A stretch of DNA of 64,000 bases. Source: Mycobacterium numidiamassiliense. Its GTDB lineage: Bacteria; Actinomycetota; Actinomycetes; Mycobacteriales; Mycobacteriaceae. The translations under genes and the position numbers were made by a program. The notes under the pieces were generated by a model that was not told the DNA's origin, made no database searches, and saw nothing but the letters and a program-made list of their open reading frames with translations. The stretch covers positions 1,302,001-1,366,000 of the forward strand of contig NZ_FUEZ01000003.1 in assembly GCF_900157365.1 (NCBI RefSeq), in the 5' to 3' direction. Shown here piece after piece: positions 55,445 through 62,974 of the stretch (positions are counted from its first letter, which is position 1; each line of letters starts with the position of its first letter).

Positions 55445-58012
55445 TCATGAACGGATCTGCGGCATGCCAATGGGCACAGGCACTTTGCGCCCTGCCCGTT
55501 CGGTGAAGGTCACCGTTTCATCGACGGCATCCGGGGCGTTGACGAAGGAGACGAACCGCGACAGCTTGTCCGGATCCTCCAGCACACCCTTCCATTCGCA
55601 CTTGTAGTTCTGCACATGCCGCTCCATTGCGGCCTCGAATTCAGCTGCCAGGCCCAGAGAGTCGTCGCAGACGACCTCGCGCACGTGGTCGAGCCCGCCG
55701 TCGATCGCCTCGACCCACGGCGCGGTGCGCTGCAGCCGGTCGGCCGTGCGGATGTAGTACATGAGGAACCGGTCGACGTATCGGACCAACGTCTCGGTGT
55801 CCAGGTCACCGGCCAGCAACTGGGCGTGCCGGGGAGTCATCCCACCGTTGCCGGCGACGTAGAGATTCCATCCCTTCTCGGTGGCGATGACGCCGACGTC
55901 CTTGCTGCGGGCCTCGGCGCACTCGCGGGCACAGCCCGAGACGCCCAGCTTGATCTTGTGCGGTGCCCGCAGACCGCGGTAGCGCATCTCCAGGTCGATC
56001 GCCAGCTGCACCGAATCCTGCTGCCCGTAACGGCACCAGTCGCTGCCCACGCAGCTCTTCACCGTGCGCAGCGCCTTCCCATAGGCGTGCCCCGATTCCA
56101 TGCCGCCGTCGACGAGCCGCCTCCAGATCTCCGGCAGCTGGTCCACCCGGGCCCCGAACATGTCAATCCTCTGGCCGCCGGTGATCTTGGTGTATAGCCC
56201 GAAGTCCTGTGCGATCTGTCCGATCAGGATCAGATGCTCCGGCTTGATGTCACCGCCGGCGACCCGCGGCACGATCGAGTAGCTGCCGTTCTTCTGGATG
56301 TTGGCCAGAAAGTGGTCGTTGGAATCCTGCAGCGAGGCCTGCTCGCCCTCCAGAATGTGCTCGGAACCGGTGGAGGCGAGGATGGATGCGACCACGGGCT
56401 TGCAGATATCGCAACCCTTTCCGCGGCCGTAGCGCTCCAGCAAGCCCGAGAAGGTGCGGATCTCGGTGGCGGAGATGATCTCGAACAGCTCGGCGCGAGA
56501 CTGGCCGAAGTGCTCGCACAGCGCCTTGGACTCCGCCACACCCTCGGCTTCCAGCAGCTGTTTGAGCAGCGGGACGCAGGATCCACACGAGGTGCCGGCC
56601 GCCGTGCACGACTTGAGTGCGGGCACGTCGGCGCAGCCGTCGGCGATCGCACACTTCAGATCACTCTTGGTGACGTTGTTGCACGAGCAGATCTGCGCGG
56701 AGTCCGGCAATGCACCGACTCCCAAAGCCGCAGCCCCACTGCTGGATTGGGCCGGTGCGATCAGCGCCAGCGGGTCGCCGGGCAGCTCGCTGCCGACCAT
56801 CGGCCGCAGCACGCCGTACGAGGAGGCGTCGCCCACCAGCACCCCGCCGAGCAGGGTCTTGGCGTCGTCGGAGAGCACAAGTTTGGCGTAGGTCCGGCTT
56901 ACCGCGTCATTGACGGCGACCTCGAGGCAGTTCTCTGTCGCGCCCATCGCGTCACCGAAGCTGGCGACGTCGACGCCCAGCAGTTTGAGCTTGGTGGACA
57001 TGTCGGCTTCGCCGAACTCGGCGGCACCGCCCAGCAACCGGTCCACCACCACCTCGGCGGAGGTGTAGCCCGGCCCGACCAGGCCGTAGCATCGTCCGCC
57101 GATCGCAGCCACCTCGCCGACGGCGTAGATGTTGGGATCGCTTGTCTGACAGGATAAGTCGGTGAGAACGCCGCCCCGTTCGGCGAGCGTCAGCCCCGCC
57201 GCTGCGGCCAGTTCGTCACGCGGCCGGATGCCGGCCGCGAAGATCACCACGCCGGCGTCGATGATGTCGCCGTCGGTCAGCCGCACCTGCGTGGATGCCG
57301 TGCCGTCCGGTCGCTGGGCGGTTTGGATCGATTCGGTACCGGTGCCGACATGCACCGAGATACCAAGTTCGGTGACCATCCTGGCCAGCAGCGCACCGCC
57401 GCCCTCGTCGATCTGCTGGGCCATCAGCCGCGGCATCATCTCGACGACGTGCGTCTGTAAGCCGAATTGCCGTAACGCGTTGGCGGCTTCGAGTCCGAGC
57501 AGACCGCCGCCGATCACCACACCCGCGGTGTCATGACCGCCGTCACGCGCCCGCTCGGCGGCCGCACGAATCGCGTCGAGGTCGTCGAGAGTGCGGTAAA
57601 CATGGCAGCCGGGCAGGTCGTGCCCGGGCACCGGCGGGACGAAAGCATACGAGCCGGTGGCCAGCACCAGAGCGTCGTAGCGATGCCGTTGACCGTCGGC
57701 GGTGAGTACAGACTTTGTCGCGCGGTCGATTTCGGTGACCCGCGCGTTCAGCAGCAGCCGCACCTGCTCGTCGCCCGCGTAGTCGTTGCCGGGCAGCGCC
57801 AGCAAGGTGCGGTCCCAGCTTTCGGTGTACGAAGTCAATCCGACGCGGTCATAGGCGGCGTCGGTTTCCTCGGCCAAAACCGTTATCTGCCAATACCCGT
57901 CGGTATCGCGGGCTCGCAGCGCTTCGACCAGGCGGTGGCCCACCATGCCGTGCCCGACCATAACCATGTGACGGGCAGCACAGTGCGCGTGCGCATTGGG
58001 GACTGGGGCCAT
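55445..58012 (-). CDS. nirB: Assimilatory nitrite reductase large subunit NirB
   Basis: This encodes 855 aa. N-terminal FAD/NADH domains begin MVMVGHGMVGHRLVEALRAR and include VIGGGLLGLEAANALRQFGL. The BFD-type [2Fe-2S] domain has ICSCNNVTKSDLKCAIADGC ... SCGSCVPLLKQLLEAEG. The nitrite-reductase half binds siroheme and [4Fe-4S] through SCVGSDWCRYGQQ and LGVSGCARECAEARSKDVGV. It reduces nitrite to ammonium with NirD. The siroheme branch enzymes are encoded convergently just downstream. Confidence 0.95.
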   Translation of the reverse strand: MAPVPNAHAHCAARHMVMVGHGMVGHRLVEALRARDTDGYWQITVLAEETDAAYDRVGLTSYTESWDRTLLALPGNDYAGDEQVRLLLNARVTEIDRATKSVLTADGQRHRYDALVLATGSYAFVPPVPGHDLPGCHVYRTLDDLDAIRAAAERARDGGHDTAGVVIGGGLLGLEAANALRQFGLQTHVVEMMPRLMAQQIDEGGGALLARMVTELGISVHVGTGTESIQTAQRPDGTASTQVRLTDGDIIDAGVVIFAAGIRPRDELAAAAGLTLAERGGVLTDLSCQTSDPNIYAVGEVAAIGGRCYGLVGPGYTSAEVVVDRLLGGAAEFGEADMSTKLKLLGVDVASFGDAMGATENCLEVAVNDAVSRTYAKLVLSDDAKTLLGGVLVGDASSYGVLRPMVGSELPGDPLALIAPAQSSSGAAALGVGALPDSAQICSCNNVTKSDLKCAIADGCADVPALKSCTAAGTSCGSCVPLLKQLLEAEGVAESKALCEHFGQSRAELFEIISATEIRTFSGLLERYGRGKGCDICKPVVASILASTGSEHILEGEQASLQDSNDHFLANIQKNGSYSIVPRVAGGDIKPEHLILIGQIAQDFGLYTKITGGQRIDMFGARVDQLPEIWRRLVDGGMESGHAYGKALRTVKSCVGSDWCRYGQQDSVQLAIDLEMRYRGLRAPHKIKLGVSGCARECAEARSKDVGVIATEKGWNLYVAGNGGMTPRHAQLLAGDLDTETLVRYVDRFLMYYIRTADRLQRTAPWVEAIDGGLDHVREVVCDDSLGLAAEFEAAMERHVQNYKCEWKGVLEDPDKLSRFVSFVNAPDAVDETVTFTERAGRKVPVPIGMPQIRS

Positions 58013-58134
58013 GCCAAGAGGATAGGAGCCGGAAATTAAGGGGAAATCGCAAAATGTGAAGCCGGCGTGACGGCAGTCTCACTCCTTCCAAACGCCTGTG
58101 TGATGTTCGTTCGCCCACGGCGAACACCCATGTG

Positions 58135-58160
58135 GAACTTAAGCGTGGTCGACTCAAGTT
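58135..58160 (+). promoter_or_regulatory. ECF-type (SigE/SigH-like) promoter overlapping a HAIR element
   Basis: GGAAC (58135-58139) and GTT (58158-58160) are separated by 18 nt, matching SigE/SigH-type promoters. CTTAAGC-N7-ACTCAAG (58138-58158) matches the HspR HAIR consensus CTTGAGT-N7-ACTCAAG at 12 of 14 positions and lies between the promoter elements, so HspR bound here would block polymerase. The hsp20 start codon is 77 nt downstream. Confidence 0.75.
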
Positions 58161-58236
58161 ATTCCTTACAGCCGGCCGGCAGGGCGCCGGTCACAGCACA
58201 TTCACAACGGAACTCAAGGAAGAAAAAGGAGATGCC

Positions 58237-58677
58237 ATGAGTAACCTCGCATTGTGGTCGCGACCGACCTGGGACACCGACCGGTGGCTGCGCGACTTCT
58301 TCGGCCCCGCCGCGGCAGCGGACTGGGCTAAGCCAGTGACCAGCGGTTTCACGCCGGCTGCCGAGATCGTCAAGGACGGCGATGACGCGGTGGTACGGCT
58401 GGAATTGCCCGGTGTCGACGTCGACAAGGACGTCAACGTCGAGGTGGACAAGGGTCGCCTGGTCATCCACGGCGAACACCGCGACGAGCACTCCGAGGAG
58501 CAGAACGGCCGCACGTTGCGCGAAATCCGCTACGGCTCGTTCCGCCGGTCGTTCCAGCTGCCCGCACACGTCACCGGCGAGGCCATCGCGGCCTCCTACG
58601 ACGCCGGCGTGCTAACGGTACGGGTCACCGGTGCGTACGCCGGAAGCCAGGCCCAGCGCATCGAGATCACCAAGTAG
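58237..58677 (+). CDS. hsp: Small heat-shock protein Hsp20 (Acr2/Rv0251c-like)
   Basis: This encodes 146 aa from the ATG at 58237, preceded by AAGGAG. It is an alpha-crystallin domain protein: GFTPAAEIVKDGDDAVVRLE, LPGVDVDKDVNVEVDKGRLV, EIRYGSFRRSFQLPAHV and the C-terminal QAQRIEITK with an I-x-I type anchor. It is an ATP-independent holdase induced by heat, oxidative and cell-envelope stress. The promoter carries both an ECF-type signature and an HspR site. A strong hairpin follows. Confidence 0.93.
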   Translation: MSNLALWSRPTWDTDRWLRDFFGPAAAADWAKPVTSGFTPAAEIVKDGDDAVVRLELPGVDVDKDVNVEVDKGRLVIHGEHRDEHSEEQNGRTLREIRYGSFRRSFQLPAHVTGEAIAASYDAGVLTVRVTGAYAGSQAQRIEITK

Positions 58678-58690
58678 TTCCCGACGAGTA

Positions 58691-58722
58691 CATCCGGCGA
58701 AGCCACCAGGCTTCGCCGGATG
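58691..58722. terminator. Strong bidirectional hairpin between hsp20 and DUF302 genes
   Basis: CATCCGGCGAAGCC (58691-58704) pairs perfectly with GGCTTCGCCGGATG (58709-58722) around ACCA: a 14-bp stem with 4-nt loop. It lies 13 nt after the hsp20 stop and 11 nt after the convergent DUF302 stop, so it can end both transcripts. Confidence 0.8.
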
Positions 58723-58733
58723 TCACGCTTCCG

Positions 58734-59261
58734 TTAGCCAAAAGCGAGATCGGCGTCAACGCCGATGATGCGCAACAGGTTTACCACTTTGCGATCCAGG
58801 CTCTCGCCCACCTTCGTCACCTCCGCGATGCCGAGGCTGCCGAATGCGGCGCTGGGCTGGTCCATCGAGAAGACAGCATTGCCGTCGGCGTCGGCGTGGA
58901 TCAGCAGCCGTAATGGCGCGTACAGCAACGCCTTCGGGTCGTGCCGAAACATCGTCTCGGCGATGGTGTGGTTGCCGAGCAGGTACTCGATTGCTTTCGT
59001 GGCGTGGCCGGCCAGGCCGAGTAGTGGCAGCCCGTCGATCTTGGCGTAGACCATCAGGTCATTCGGCGCGTTGATCGCCGCGGCTGCCAGGACGTCATCC
59101 CAACTGCCGCCACGTTCGACAATTTGCCGCACTGTCGCGGGGTCGAAGTTGGGCGCCGCTTTCTCGAAGGCCCTGATGAATTCGTCGAACTCGACACCCG
59201 TCGCGATGTCGATGCGGTTCAGGGTGTGCGGCGTGACTTCAAACTCGACGCTATTTGTCAT
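58734..59261 (-). CDS. DUF302 domain protein
   Basis: This encodes 175 aa from the ATG at 59261, with GAGGA 6 nt upstream. The DUF302 core covers about residues 85-160: LMVYAKIDGLPLLGLAGHAT, AIEYLLGNHTIAETMFRHDP, ALLYAPLRLLIHADADGNAV, FSMDQPSAAFGSL. The N-terminal helical part is FDEFIRAFEKAAPNFD. The domain is widespread and often linked to redox or stress, but its activity is unknown. It starts 8 nt after the MDR reductase stop on the same strand, so they form an operon. Confidence 0.85.
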   Translation of the reverse strand: MTNSVEFEVTPHTLNRIDIATGVEFDEFIRAFEKAAPNFDPATVRQIVERGGSWDDVLAAAAINAPNDLMVYAKIDGLPLLGLAGHATKAIEYLLGNHTIAETMFRHDPKALLYAPLRLLIHADADGNAVFSMDQPSAAFGSLGIAEVTKVGESLDRKVVNLLRIIGVDADLAFG

Positions 59262-59269
59262 GGCATTCC

Positions 59270-60271
59270 TCACGATTCGATAGTTGGGTCTAGGACGATG
59301 ACGCCGCGCACTTCGCGGCCTTCCAGCCGCCGATGGGCTTCGGCGGCTTGGTTCAGCGGCAGCACCTCGTCCACCTGCGACGTGATCTGCCCGGTTTTGA
59401 GGCCGTCGGTGAGGAAGCGCAGCGCGTTGCCGATCAGCTCGGGTCGGTCATAAAAGACTGGTAGGTAAAAGCCAATCAGCGCTTGTGATTTCGTCATGAG
59501 TCGACGGGGAGCGAACGGCTCGCCGGGGCCGCGCGACGAGCCGAGCAACAGATACCTGCCGAAGGGGGCCAGCGCGTCGAAGTTCTGCTCGAACACCTCC
59601 CCGCCGATCGACTCGATCAGGACGTCGACACCGCGCCCCGACGTCAGCTCGAGCACCTGGTCCGTCCATCCCGGCTCGTCGTAGGAGATCGCCGCGTCGG
59701 CGCCCAGTGCCCTGACGAACTCCCGCCGCTCCGACGTGCTTGCGGTGCCGATAATCGGCTTTGCTCCAAGCACTTTCGCGATCTGCACCGCAAGGCCGCC
59801 CACCCCGCCCGCCGCGCCGTGCACCAACAGCGACTCCCCTGTGCGCAGCGTCGTCGACGCTTGCAGCAACAGGTGTGCGCACGCGGCCTGGGCCGCGAAC
59901 CCTGCCAACACCCGGAGGTCAGCGTCTTCGTCGACGACGGCACACAATGGCTCCTCGGCGACGGCGACTTGGGCGTAGGCCCCCTTCTTCATCAGGGCCA
60001 CCACCCGACTGCCCACCGGCACCGAGGTCTGCGGACCGGTCGCGACCACGGTGCCCGCGACGGCGAGACCACCCACCTGGGGAAGCTGCACACCGCCCAC
60101 GCGAGTCTCGGCCTTGTTGTAGACGCCCAGCCGCTCGCGAATGTCGGGAAAGTTGACGCCCACCGCGATGGTTTGGATGAGCAACTGCCCGGCACCGGGC
60201 GTGGGATCCGGAAGGTCCAGGTAATGCAGCACTTCCGGTCCGCCGAAGCGGTCGTAACTGACTGCCTTCAT
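59270..60271 (-). CDS. NADPH:quinone oxidoreductase-like MDR family protein
   Basis: This encodes 333 aa from the ATG at 60271 (MKAVSYDRFGGPEVLHYLDL). It is a zinc-free medium-chain reductase: GVNFPDIRERLGVYNKAE, NADPH motif LLVHGAAGGVGGLAVQIAKV, and EVLPLNQAAEAHRRLEGREV at the C-terminus. It probably reduces quinones or enones. It is co-transcribed with the DUF302 gene and divergent from an HxlR regulator with two copies of a GGTTCGGTGAAYGAACC operator between them. An electrophile-responsive detoxification operon is inferred. Confidence 0.88.
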   Translation of the reverse strand: MKAVSYDRFGGPEVLHYLDLPDPTPGAGQLLIQTIAVGVNFPDIRERLGVYNKAETRVGGVQLPQVGGLAVAGTVVATGPQTSVPVGSRVVALMKKGAYAQVAVAEEPLCAVVDEDADLRVLAGFAAQAACAHLLLQASTTLRTGESLLVHGAAGGVGGLAVQIAKVLGAKPIIGTASTSERREFVRALGADAAISYDEPGWTDQVLELTSGRGVDVLIESIGGEVFEQNFDALAPFGRYLLLGSSRGPGEPFAPRRLMTKSQALIGFYLPVFYDRPELIGNALRFLTDGLKTGQITSQVDEVLPLNQAAEAHRRLEGREVRGVIVLDPTIES

Positions 60272-60283
60272 CGGGCCCTCGCT

Positions 60284-60300
60284 GGTTCGGTGAATGAACC
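60284..60300. promoter_or_regulatory. Candidate HxlR operator, site 1
   Basis: GGTTCGGTGAATGAACC, an inverted repeat (GGTTC/GAACC), 12 nt upstream of the MDR reductase start. It is 16 of 17 identical to site 2. Confidence 0.75.
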
Positions 60301-60318
60301 TGACTGCTTGAACTATAC

Positions 60319-60335
60319 GGTTCGGTGAACGAACC
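60319..60335. promoter_or_regulatory. Candidate HxlR operator, site 2
   Basis: GGTTCGGTGAACGAACC, extended to CGGTTCG/CGAACCG with 7-bp arms, 35 bp from site 1 and 21 nt upstream of the HxlR start. Confidence 0.8.
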
Positions 60336-60356
60336 GGCAAGGGGTAGTATCGGGAC

Positions 60357-60857
60357 GTGGCCCTTCCCCGCGAGTACCCCGACGAGAATTGCCCGATCGC
60401 TCGGTCCCTGGAGATCGTCGGCGAACGCTGGACGTTGCTGATCGTGCGCGACGCCTTCTACGGGGCGCGACGCTTCAGCGACCTCCACAATCACCTCGGC
60501 ATTCCCAAGGCGGTGCTGGCCGACCGGCTTGCGTTCCTTGTCTCCGAAGGTGTGCTGACCAAGCAGGCGAACGAGTACGAGCTGACCGCCAAAGGCAGGC
60601 AACTGTGGCCAGTGATCTGGTCAATGATCACGTGGGGAGGCGAGCACTTGCTGGACAAGCCGACCCGGACCTACCGGCACGCGGACTGCGGCGGCGCCAT
60701 CGGCCGGGACCGCGGCTGCCTGCGGTGCGGACAGGTTCCCGAGGTCGGCGATCTCGTCGCGCACCCGCCACGACGCCCCCGCGATTCGCGGGACGACCCG
60801 GTCAGCGAGGCGCTGCGGCGGCCGCACCGGATGCTCGAACCGATCAGGTCGGGCTAG
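60357..60857 (+). CDS. HxlR family transcriptional regulator
   Basis: This encodes 166 aa from the GTG at 60357. The HxlR winged helix shows PIARSLEIVGERWTLLIVRD, RRFSDLHNHLGIPKAVLADR, LAFLVSEGVLTKQANEYELT and KGRQLWPVIWSMITWGGEHL. The C-terminal extension has a Cys-x2-Cys group (GRDRGCLRCGQ) that with CGG upstream could bind metal or sense redox. It probably controls itself and the divergent MDR/DUF302 operon via the twin operators. The 3' end overlaps the next gene by 4 nt (convergent). Confidence 0.9.
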   Translation: MALPREYPDENCPIARSLEIVGERWTLLIVRDAFYGARRFSDLHNHLGIPKAVLADRLAFLVSEGVLTKQANEYELTAKGRQLWPVIWSMITWGGEHLLDKPTRTYRHADCGGAIGRDRGCLRCGQVPEVGDLVAHPPRRPRDSRDDPVSEALRRPHRMLEPIRSG

Positions 60858-61615
60858 CTCCAGCGGGCCAGCAGTTCGGCGGCCCGACGGCCCAGCGCAG
60901 CCTGCAGGAAGGGACCAAAGCTGATCCGGCCCACCCCGAGCGGACCGAATGACGCCGGATCGTCCTGGTCCGGCAGTGCGATCGCATTGATCGGCAACGG
61001 CAGCTCAACGGCCAAGCGCCGCAACGTCTCCGGGTCGTGACGACCCACTGGATAGAGGACGTCAGCGCCCGCCGCGGCTGCCTGAGTCAGTCGCTGCACA
61101 GCCCTTTCGACCCGATCGGCATCGTCACCGTCATTGCGCAGGAACAGATCGGTGCGGGCGTTGATCACCACATGCACCCCGGCCGCGTCGGCGGCCGACC
61201 GCAGCGCGCCGACCAACTCCGCGTGTTCACCGGCTGACCGCAGCCGCTTGCCCTCCGAGTGGACGGTGTCCTCGATATTGAGCCCGACGGCGCCGGCACT
61301 CAGCAGTCCCCCGATCAGGCGCTGTGCCGGCTCGGCATAGCCCGATTCGATGTCCACCGACACCGGAACGTCGACAGCCGCGGTGATTTGGGCGACGCGG
61401 GCCAGGACATCGTCGAACGACATGCCCTCGCCGTCGGGTTTGCCGACCGAGTCGGCCAGCGGATGACTGCCCACCGTGAGTGCGGCGAATCCGGCGTCCG
61501 TGGCCAGACGAGCCGACCAGGCATCCCAGACCGTCGGCAGGATCACCGGATTGCCCGGCTGGTGCAATTCGAGCAGCGCCGCGGCACGTTGCGCCAGCGT
61601 GGTTTGACCTGTCAT
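60854..61615 (-). CDS. Isocitrate lyase/PEP mutase superfamily enzyme
   Basis: This encodes 253 aa from the ATG at 61615 (MTGQTTLAQRAAALLELHQP). The family pattern is NPVILPTVWDAWSARLATDA, the metal/phosphonate-binding VPVSVDIESGYAEPAQRL, GAVGLNIEDTVHSEGKRLRS and VVINARTDLFLRN. The usual catalytic KKCGH loop of isocitrate lyase is absent, so this belongs to the broad phosphonomutase/oxaloacetate-hydrolase-like branch. The exact reaction is unknown. Confidence 0.86.
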   Translation of the reverse strand: MTGQTTLAQRAAALLELHQPGNPVILPTVWDAWSARLATDAGFAALTVGSHPLADSVGKPDGEGMSFDDVLARVAQITAAVDVPVSVDIESGYAEPAQRLIGGLLSAGAVGLNIEDTVHSEGKRLRSAGEHAELVGALRSAADAAGVHVVINARTDLFLRNDGDDADRVERAVQRLTQAAAAGADVLYPVGRHDPETLRRLAVELPLPINAIALPDQDDPASFGPLGVGRISFGPFLQAALGRRAAELLARWS

Positions 61616-61727
61616 CGGTGTTTGCTCCGTCGTCCCCCGAAGTCGCGAGTCCAGCGTCCGGTCCAGTGCTGTGGATACTATCGAGAGCGTACTGTGATCC
61701 GTGACACCCTCAGCCCTAGGAGATCCG

Positions 61728-62024
61728 TTGTCCACCACCACTGAACTCGCCGAGCTGCATGACCTCATCGGCGGCCTTCGGCGGTGCGTGAGTTCGTTGA
61801 AGGCGCGCTACGGCGACAGCCCGGCCATGCGCCGCATTGTTATCGACGCCGACCGAATCCTCAGCGATGTCGAACTACTCGACACCGATGTTTCTGAATT
61901 AGACCTAGCGGGCGCCACCGTGCAGCAATCCGGTGAGAAGATCGTCATTCCCGATACCGAATACGACAGCGATTTTTGGCGCGATGTCGACGACGAGGGT
62001 GTCGGGGGTCACAACCGGGCCTGA
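61728..62024 (+). CDS. Conserved small acidic protein (Rv0250c-like)
   Basis: This encodes 98 aa from a TTG at 61728, with AGGAG about 6 nt upstream (a GTG at 61701 would add nine residues). An amphipathic N-terminal helix (ELAELHDLIGGLRRCVSSLK) is followed by an acidic C-terminal half (DTEYDSDFWRDVDDEG). It matches Rv0250c in size and place before the succinate dehydrogenase genes. Function is unknown. A terminator hairpin follows. Confidence 0.82.
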   Translation: MSTTTELAELHDLIGGLRRCVSSLKARYGDSPAMRRIVIDADRILSDVELLDTDVSELDLAGATVQQSGEKIVIPDTEYDSDFWRDVDDEGVGGHNRA

Positions 62025-62034
62025 CAATCCAAGC

Positions 62035-62060
62035 CCCCCGCGAAAAGTGGGGGTCTTTCT
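62035..62060 (+). terminator. Rho-independent-type terminator before the sdh operon
   Basis: CCCCCGC (62035-62041) pairs with GTGGGGG (62047-62053) around GAAAA, followed by TCTTTCT. This is one of the few hairpins here with a T-rich tail. It separates the small acidic protein gene from the succinate dehydrogenase operon. Confidence 0.75.
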
Positions 62061-62103
62061 GTGTACCCTTCGAATCAACAGCCCGTTCGAAGAGGAACAC
62101 TAG

Positions 62104-62931
62104 ATGAGCGCACCCACGGCGAACAGTCCTGCGTCCGGTGTCTTTTCACCGACGCGCGCCCGCATCCAGGAGCGAACGCTCCGCACCGACCGGTGGTGGT
62201 TGTCGCCGTTGCGGATCGACCTCGGCTTCGCCGCATTTCTCATTTACGCGACGGCGCGAGGATTGCAGAAGGAATACTTCTTCGTCCCGCAGTATCACTA
62301 CCTGACGCCGTTCTACTCGCCGTGCATGGCGAAGGCCTGCGGTGAGGCCAGCGAATTCTGGCCGCAGATCCTGCCGAACTGGTGGTTTGTGCCGTACGCG
62401 GCGCTGACGCTGCCATTCCTGCTGCTGTTCCGGCTTACCTGCTACTACTACCGCGGCGCCTACTACCGCACCGTGTGGCAATCGCCCACCGCCTGTGCAG
62501 TGGCCGAGCCGCGCGTGCACTACAGCGGCGAGACCAAGCTTCCGCTGATCATCCAGAACACCCACCGGTACTTCTTCTACGTCGCCGGCATCATCTCGGT
62601 GATCAACAGCTACGACGCGATCGTCGCGTTCCATTCCGGGAACGGGCCGGGCGGTTTCGGCTTCGGACTCGGCAACCTGATCCTGCTCGGCAACGTCATC
62701 ATGCTCTGGATCTACACGTTGTCCTGCCATTCCTGCCGGCATGTGACCGGCGGGCGCCTCAAGCACTTCTCCAAACACCCTGTGCGGTACTGGATCTGGA
62801 CCCAGGTAAGCCGGCTCAACACCCGGCACAAGCTGTACGCGTGGATCACGCTGGGCACGCTGATGTTCACCGACGCCTATGTCGCACTAGTGGCCAGCGG
62901 AACCATTTCAGACCTGAGATTTGTTGGCTGA
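62104..62931 (+). CDS. Succinate dehydrogenase membrane anchor subunit (Rv0249c-like, Sdh1)
   Basis: This encodes 275 aa (MSAPTANSPASGVFSPTRAR) with about five TM helices: LGFAAFLIYATARGL, WWFVPYAALTLPFLLLFRL, YFFYVAGIISVINSYDAIVA, LGNLILLGNVIMLWIYTLSC and LYAWITLGTLMFTDAYVALV. Conserved His residues in NTHRYFFYV and CHSCRHVTGGRLKHF can ligate haem. It is the membrane part of mycobacterial Sdh1, linking succinate oxidation to menaquinone. The flavoprotein gene follows after 43 nt. Confidence 0.9.
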   Translation: MSAPTANSPASGVFSPTRARIQERTLRTDRWWLSPLRIDLGFAAFLIYATARGLQKEYFFVPQYHYLTPFYSPCMAKACGEASEFWPQILPNWWFVPYAALTLPFLLLFRLTCYYYRGAYYRTVWQSPTACAVAEPRVHYSGETKLPLIIQNTHRYFFYVAGIISVINSYDAIVAFHSGNGPGGFGFGLGNLILLGNVIMLWIYTLSCHSCRHVTGGRLKHFSKHPVRYWIWTQVSRLNTRHKLYAWITLGTLMFTDAYVALVASGTISDLRFVG

Positions 62932-62974
62932 GAAGCCCTCCCGAGGACAACAAGGAATAGTTGAGCGAGGTTTT

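Noticed and set aside
58013..58134. GlnR-type operator in the nirB promoter
   Set aside because: Only loose GTCAC/TTCAC half-sites were seen; not close enough to a GlnR box to claim.
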